Shown here piece by piece: positions 58,438 to 64,000 of a stretch of DNA of 64,000 nt. A program made the position numbers and the translations under genes. The notes below the pieces were generated by a model that saw only the letters and a program-made list of their open reading frames with translations, did not search any database and was not told where the DNA came from. Where the stretch lies: NCBI RefSeq assembly GCF_000346465.2, contig NC_034012.1, positions 303,246 through 367,245 of the forward strand. Direction: 5' to 3'. The stretch's first letter is position 1. Each line of letters starts with the position of its first letter. Source of the DNA: Prunus persica. Lineage: Eukaryota > Streptophyta > Magnoliopsida > Rosales > Rosaceae.

Positions 58438-60439
58438 ATGAAGCCTTCGTCGCGGTACAGTTCGTACGATGCACGCTCCTCAACCTCGTCGCACTTCTCC
58501 GACCCCTCGTCTTCCACTGAGCTCAAGCTCCCCACATCCTCACGCGCCGTCGTCAAATCTAAGGCGTCGGATCCCAACATCGCCACAATGATGAAAAAGT
58601 TCATGGAAAAGCGATCCACGTCCAAGGCTAAGCCAATTAAGGCCACGGGCTTGATGATTCCGTCCGATCTAATCGCCGGCGACCTGAAAAATACGGCCAG
58701 GAACGGGACGGGTTCGAATTTAACGGCGTTGGGTAGGAAGCTCTTTGGGAAAGGAACAGGGACGACGTCGTCAGATAAGAAAAAGGAGGTCAAAGCGTTG
58801 ACTGAGGTAAAAGGGAACACCAGGACACTGGCCATGGTGTTAAGAAGTGAGAGAGAGCTTTTGAATCTGAATAAGGAGCAAGAAGTGGAGATTGCCGAGC
58901 TCAAGTTAATGCTTGAAGAAAAGAACAGAGAAGTGAGTCATTTTGTCCTTTCTTTTTTGCGCAGATAATAAGGTTGAACTTTAAATTTTGATTTTTTTTT
59001 TCTTTGTTAACTCTGCGTGTACATTTATTAAGTACATATTAGTGTCACAGATTTCAAACTTTTGAAGCAATTCGGCAGTAAAGTCCAGACCTTTTAAATT
59101 TGAATTGGACAGTAATAAATTGGGCCAATTTGAGTGTGGTTTTTGTAATAGAGAAATAATGAGGCGGTGGACATGTTTGGAAAGTGCAGGTGGATAAATT
59201 GAAGGATTTGTGTTTGAAGCAAAGGGAAGAAATCAAATCATTAAAGAATGCGATTTTGTTTCCAGATGTTATGAATTCTCAGCTTCAAGAGATGTTAGAG
59301 AAGCAGGGGTCAGAGCTGAAGCAAGCAAAACAAGTAATCCCAAATCTTCAAAGGCAGGTCACTTCCCTTACTGGCCAGCTTCAGTGCCTTGCAGAGGATC
59401 TTGCTGAGGTATTGCCCTTCACTTTTCACTTTTTAATTGATCCTTTTACGTCATAATGCAATATTCTACTGTTAGAGGATTCTTTCCAACATCCATTATG
59501 TCGTAGTGCATTGCCATTCACCTTTTCACTTTTTAATTGATCCTTTTACGTCGTAATGCAATATTCTACTGTTAGAGGATTCTTTCCAACATCCATTATG
59601 ACTATAATGTTCTCTTCTCTGCGGAATACTATGCTTACTGAGGGAGCTAAATGCTGGTCTGGGTTTTATTTATTTACTTTTAGTTATTATCTTAAATTTT
59701 TCTGACAAATGTTATATTCATTGAGCAGGTGAAGGCAGATAAATGTTCAGTTAGGGCACGTTTTCAACGTGATGACAGTTCTCCAAGAACCCCAACATAT
59801 GATGACAATGAACCTTCCAATTCTGTTGTAAGCACAACTTGATAAAGTAATAATTTGGAAAATGTAATAGACAGCTAGGGCCGAATGATCTTAGATTTAC
59901 AAATGTAATAGACGAAGTGATGTTCAATTCAATTTACATTTCCAACTTCCTTTTCACTAATAATCTGTTCATTCAAACAGGAGTTCAGCTCTGGTGATCC
60001 AACCAGCCCTGGAAGTCCAGATGACATGTTCCTGAAGGATTTAAATCCTTGCTTGACACCCTATTATGCTAAAACAAAGTCCAAGGTCACATTTAATTTT
60101 GTTTTATCTATTACATGTTTGTTTGGTTCTAATAGTCTCCTATAGAACTCATAAACCCTGCATGCTTTTCCAGATTGATTGCAAGTCATAAATGTTTGAA
60201 ATAGGGTTGAATTTTTGCAGGAATTTGACGAGATGGGCTATGACTCTCCATATGGACATCATGAAAGCTTATCTCAAAACAAGATGGAGTTTGGATTTAA
60301 CTTTTGTGCCAAGAAGTTGTCCAGAAGTTCTGATTGTTCCCAGAAGTCCGAAGCAGAAAGCAGAATAGCTCAAGCAAACCGGAGATTGGGTGATGGCAGA
60401 CGAACTTATGGAAAACAAATTCATCAAAGATTTATCTAA
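58438..60439 (+). CDS. Coiled-coil protein, unknown function
   Basis: Five exons, 58438-58932, 59190-59408, 59729-59827, 59981-60085 and 60221-60439, each ending on a codon boundary, give 378 residues. The N-terminus is Ser-rich and basic (about 1-120, with TMMKKFMEKRS). A coiled coil runs from about 140 to 240 (ELLNLNKEQEVEIAELKLML; QLQEMLEKQGSELKQAK). The C-terminus is Ser/Pro- and Asp-rich and probably disordered. Basic head plus coiled coil suggests a cytoskeletal or chromosomal role, but I recognise no named family. The start at 58438 is chosen because it begins the compositionally protein-like region. Confidence 0.82.
59415..59600. repeat. 100-bp tandem duplication in an intron
   Basis: Within intron 2 of the coiled-coil gene a unit of exactly 100 bases is repeated: 'cactttttaattgatccttt' starts at 59427 and again at 59527. 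The copies differ at one or two bases over about 75, so the duplication is recent. Confidence 0.95.
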
Positions 60440-61055
60440 ACCCGCTGTCATATGTTAGTAATTTATTTCGTACTGTTCCTATTTCATCTTTTGCTTCATC
60501 GCGGTCAGTATCTAATCTACCATCTTATGCACAAGATATACTGACCAAAAGGTGAAAGTCCTTTCACAGTAGAAGAGTTTGTGCATTCTTAAAGGGTGTT
60601 GAAGTTACTGGTGAGTGGTTGTACATGGTGCACGTGAAGAACATGAATAACAAAGTCTTTTTTGTTACTGAATGCTATGCTTTATCTGCTACATAATAAA
60701 CTGTCTATTCTATTTCAGTAACATGTTTCTTTGTGTTCAATGAATCAAATGAGGATTTCTTTAGCATTTTTTACTGAACAAAAATTAAACTGTAATTGGA
60801 ATAGATTCATTGGGGAGAAGGATAAATGCAGTTTAATCCACCGTGGTTCGATCTGGTCGTTATATGTGCTAGTGGAGTAGGATTAGAACTTTTCTTGAAG
60901 ATGAATATTTGTATAACTAACTGGCAAGACCGTACATGGACAGAATAAAGTTCTTTTGCGATAAAGAGACCTTAACTAGAGGCAGAGAGGCTTCATGGCA
61001 TTAATGTAGTACTAGTAGGGGTCTGTAAGTTGAACCAGCATGATGTTGGATTCAT
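60440..61055. other. Spacer between convergent coiled-coil and FAS1 genes
   Basis: 3' flanks, AT-rich; nothing recognised. Confidence 0.45.
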
Positions 61056-61547
61056 TTAGCTATTTATGTATGAGCTATTCTCGTACTGAATTACAGTATC
61101 AATTCCATGGCACTTAATGTAAGAGTTCTGGCAAATATTGGGTGTGACAATATGTGCATTGTTGACAAAGAAGTTAGCTCTGCCACGGTTGTTGATTCTG
61201 ATCATCTTGTTCTCGGCACCAGACGGTATAAGGCTCCCGGTTGGAAAATGTAACAAGTCATTGAAAAGGAGAGGCGTTGTGACAGCATGACTTATCAGGA
61301 AATCTTCGAGATGGTCTACTGATATTGGGGATTCAGATAATTGGGAGTCACCTGGCATCAAGAAGGTTAAGGACCGGTATGGTTGCGATGTGCTGTTTAG
61401 CATCTGCAGAAGAATTGCAAATCCGTAGTAAGACTTTGATCTCATATCCGTAACTGCTGCCTGCACATCGGTGTAGTTGAGACCGTGGACCTGTGGGGAA
61501 AGTGGGAAGAGAGCAGAAACAAGGATGAACAAAAACCAAGGAGCCAT
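61056..61547 (-). CDS. Single-FAS1-domain secreted protein
   Basis: 163 residues, intronless, from the ATG at 61547. The N-terminus WFLFILVSALFPLSPQVHG is a signal peptide. A single fasciclin (FAS1) domain follows, with an H1-like LTFLMPGDSQL and an H2-like end containing IVTPNICQ and HGIDTVI. It is short for a FAS1 protein and lacks an arabinogalactan Pro/Ala region and a GPI signal, so it fits the small non-AGP FAS1 group in the cell wall or apoplast. The frame is open further upstream, but that part overlaps the probable TATA box, so the later ATG is preferred. Confidence 0.85.
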   Translation of the reverse strand: MAPWFLFILVSALFPLSPQVHGLNYTDVQAAVTDMRSKSYYGFAILLQMLNSTSQPYRSLTFLMPGDSQLSESPISVDHLEDFLISHAVTTPLLFNDLLHFPTGSLIPSGAENKMIRINNRGRANFFVNNAHIVTPNICQNSYIKCHGIDTVIQYENSSYINS

Positions 61548-61613
61548 TATATTAGAGGGTAGACTGTAGAGAAAGAGAGATGGAGATTGGAGGATAGGAT
61601 GAGACTGAAGGGT

Positions 61614-61620
61614 ATATATG
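61614..61620 (-). promoter_or_regulatory. Probable TATA box of the FAS1 gene
   Basis: The minus strand reads ATATATACCC about 67 bases before the start codon at 61547, a suitable distance for a short leader. Confidence 0.45.
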
Positions 61621-61747
61621 TTAAACCAAGAGAGGAACAAAAAGGGAATTAAGGCCATTGTTTTTTTGCGGTGGCAAGTTGCAAGTAGGAAAAAATAGAT
61701 GCACGACATGAGTGCTTCATGACATTGTATTCTATTACAAGTTAGTT

Positions 61748-62148
61748 TGAGGGTAGGTAATACACGAGGAAGCGATCACTCTTGGATTGGACCCAAATGT
61801 AACTTATCAAAAGTGCATATAGCTTGTTTGTGCCTAGGTTGGCGGTGGCTCATTTTAAAAATATTGAAAAGCAAAGCCATTGCAAATTGCAAGGATGAGG
61901 GTACTTTAGGCATTGTAGAGAGAGAGAGTATATAATATATTAGTCTTAGATTTGATTCGTTATTACGTAGAATTGAAGGAACGCATATGATAGCATGTTA
62001 CTTTGATTTCAGCTTTTCTTTTTAAAGATGAAATGAGAATCTCTTGTGGCCCAGTTGGTTTGGTTGCTCCATAAATACTATAGAGAGTCGGTGGAGATGT
62101 TTGAATTGCGGCAGTCACAAGTTTTTGTTGAGTTGAAACTTGAAAACA
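61748..62148. promoter_or_regulatory. Divergent promoter region, FAS1 and X8 genes
   Basis: No gene. A TATA-like ccataaatacta at about 62070 lies about 75 bases before the X8 start codon. A GA run is present at 61917-61928. Confidence 0.4.
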
Positions 62149-62703
62149 ATGTCTTCTACTTTGCTGCTATGGATTGTGCTAGCTCTCATGTTTTTGGCTC
62201 AAACACCACAAAGATGTGGTAGTAATTAAACTCGTCTCGTCTCGTCATTATTTATTCTATTTATTAATAAAGAGCTCTTTTAATTGCCTTGTGTTGTCGT
62301 TGTTGTTGTTGTTGTGAAATGAAAGGAGGGCAGTTGGAGGAGGAATGGTGCATAGCCGATGAGCAGACCCCAGACGAGGAGCTGCAAATGGCGCTTAATT
62401 GGGCTTGTCAAGTGGGAGGAGCAGACTGCAGTAAGATCCAAGAAAACCAAGCATGCTACTTGCCCAACACTCTACAGCACCACGCCTCTTACGCCTTCAA
62501 CAATTACTATCAAAAGTTGAAGCAGCAAGGAGGGACTTGCTACTTCAATGCTGCTGCTTTCGTCACTGCTCTTGATCCAAGTAATAATTCATTATTCATT
62601 TCAGCTTATATACATACCGCAATTCTTTTTCTTTCTTCTTCTTATTTTTGTGCTTGGGTGGGTGACAGGTCATAATTCCTGCAAGTTTGAGTACCTTCCT
62701 TGA
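62149..62703 (+). CDS. X8-domain secreted protein (Ole e 10-like)
   Basis: Three exons, 62149-62218, 62326-62580 and 62669-62703, give 119 residues. The first exon encodes a signal peptide (LLWIVLALMFLAQTPQ). The rest is one X8/CBM43 domain with six spaced cysteines (EWC, NWAC, DC, QACYLP, GTCYF, HNSCKF). X8 domains bind β-1,3-glucan (callose) in the cell wall. The protein ends right after the domain (FEYLP) with no GPI-anchor signal, so it is expected to be soluble in the wall, as with Ole e 10. Exons 1 and 3 are too short to notice without following the splice phases. Confidence 0.92.
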
Positions 62704-64000
62704 TGAAAGCGTGGAGGATTTGGATTTGCAGTGAAACAAGTTACAAGAGAGAATTTGCACTTGTGGTATTATCACTATGTATGTATCACATACAGATCCA
62801 ATTAAAATTATTTTTGAGTTTCCATTCACTTTCACTGTGCTCTGCTCTGCTCTGCTTTAATTCCTTAGATTATTTCCAGGACTGCTATGGTCGATGCATT
62901 GACTCTTTTACTCTTAGCTAGCTATGTTTAATATATATATATTAAAATTTAAAAACAAAAAACAAAATTGTTTGGGGCTATGGTCGATGCATTACTTCAC
63001 ACTTGTTGGTGGACCTTTGGATTCAAATATTTGCCCCAATTATGCTTATATCATACCCCAGTTTCTGCTTTTAGAGAATACGAATTCTATAGTGAGGGCC
63101 TTATGTATGGTTCTTAAGTGAGATTCTATTTTTTAATCGTTGCATCAAATTTGTTAGCCGTTAAATCAAATTCGTTAACCTAATCCAACAGTTAAAAGAT
63201 AAGACATCACCTAAGAACTTTAGATTAGACCCCCACACTATAGAATGCCAGTTAACCCTGAAACTGGCCCAACTATACTACTAGGCCCGAGTTTCTCATT
63301 TGAGAATAACATGCAAGGTTTGGGCTAGGTTGAGCAGCAGATTGGCCCATAACCCAAAAACTGGAACATGTTTTTCATATTCTAGGCTTCAACTCAATTG
63401 ATTGATTTCTAACCAAAATATAAAAAATGAAAGATAAAAGGGTTATGATCAAGTGGTGGAGCAGAGATATGGGCTGTGAGTCAGGTCACAAAATAGCTAA
63501 TAGCTAGCCTCTCCTCTCCCAAGTCCTAACCTCTCTCCCTGTATATTATGAGCAGGCAGTCATTAAAAGAAGATGGCATGGGGGTGCATGGTCACTTTCA
63601 CATGCATGGATACTCATAATAGCTAAGCTAGCTCTACATGAAAAGACTAACCCAATCAATCAGATCCCATATAAGTATGCATGTTATCAATGGGCACGGA
63701 GAAAGAGCCTAGAGCAGGGTCATCAACAACAGTTGCCTCCACTCCATGCCATCTCTCTCCTCCTCTCAATTCCAATCCAAATATCAATCAAATACCAATC
63801 CAAACACGGCTCCTAATAAGTTATCTTATTTCAAAATTTAATATAATCACTTCCCATTTATATGTGTAATCTGAATTATTATTGTTGTGATATAGTTTTG
63901 AGACATTACTTGCAAGTGAAATTGGATGAAGATTTATGAACAGTGTGTCCATAGTCCATAGTAGTGGTGAAGCTCTTTTAGTGTTAATGTGAATTGAGTA
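62704..64000. other. Intergenic, no gene seen
   Basis: 3' flank of the X8 gene followed by AT-rich DNA. 'ctatggtcgatgcatt' occurs twice (near 62885 and 62980), a short direct repeat. The open frame at 63681-63869 has no domain. Confidence 0.4.

Overview
The window is nuclear plant DNA. Genes are intron-rich with GT-AG splice sites, intergenic DNA is AT-rich, and there are long CT/GA, AT and ATT microsatellites and many small non-autonomous DNA transposons. The gene set (HIPP-type HMA protein, PPR-SMR protein, MAP70, TPK channel, FAR1-related protein, TPD1-like, Ycf33-like, BAH-Agenet, ADA2b, FAS1, X8) is that of a flowering plant, a eudicot. The compact spacing and protein wording feel like a woody Rosaceae genome such as Prunus, but that is an impression and not a search result. 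Gene models below were assembled by eye from splice sites and reading-frame continuity; every multi-exon model given closes in frame.

Layout. 1-3600 is repeat-rich: the end of a DNA-transposon-like repeat, a probable solo LTR, a truncated copy of the 5' end of the PPR gene found 5 kb downstream, and a hAT-type element with an exact 8-bp target duplication. 4.6-11.3 kb holds an isoprenylated HMA protein, a second hAT-type element, a chloroplast PPR-SMR gene (SVR7-like) and a PADRE/DUF4228 gene. 12-15.1 kb is a ten-exon MAP70 gene on the minus strand. 15-18.5 kb is gene-poor, followed by a small membrane protein. 20.1-26.4 kb is a broken region: three Mutator-type elements with 9-bp target duplications (one holding an 860-bp assembly gap), fragments of an unrecognised gene, a rearranged MAP70 pseudogene and a near-perfect 219-bp-arm palindrome. 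26.7-34.8 kb carries a TPK vacuolar K+ channel (minus), a FAR1-related (FRS11-like) gene, a small palindromic MITE and a DUF761-like membrane protein (minus). 36.6-42 kb carries a DUF7722 protein (minus), a TPD1-like secreted protein and a Ycf33-like plastid protein (minus). 43.9-56.9 kb carries a BAH-Agenet chromatin reader and the SAGA adaptor ADA2b (minus). 58.4-62.7 kb has a coiled-coil protein, a single-FAS1 protein (minus) and an X8-domain secreted protein.

The genes are ordinary independent plant loci and do not form a pathway or operon. Two (BAH-Agenet and ADA2b) are chromatin factors lying tail to tail, two (SVR7-like and Ycf33-like) act in plastids, and three (TPD1, FAS1, X8) are secreted. 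I did not find a convincing new biological system. The most unusual stretch is 20-26.4 kb, where clustered Mutator-type insertions, a shuffled MAP70 copy and a young long palindrome sit together; the palindrome could give double-stranded RNA.
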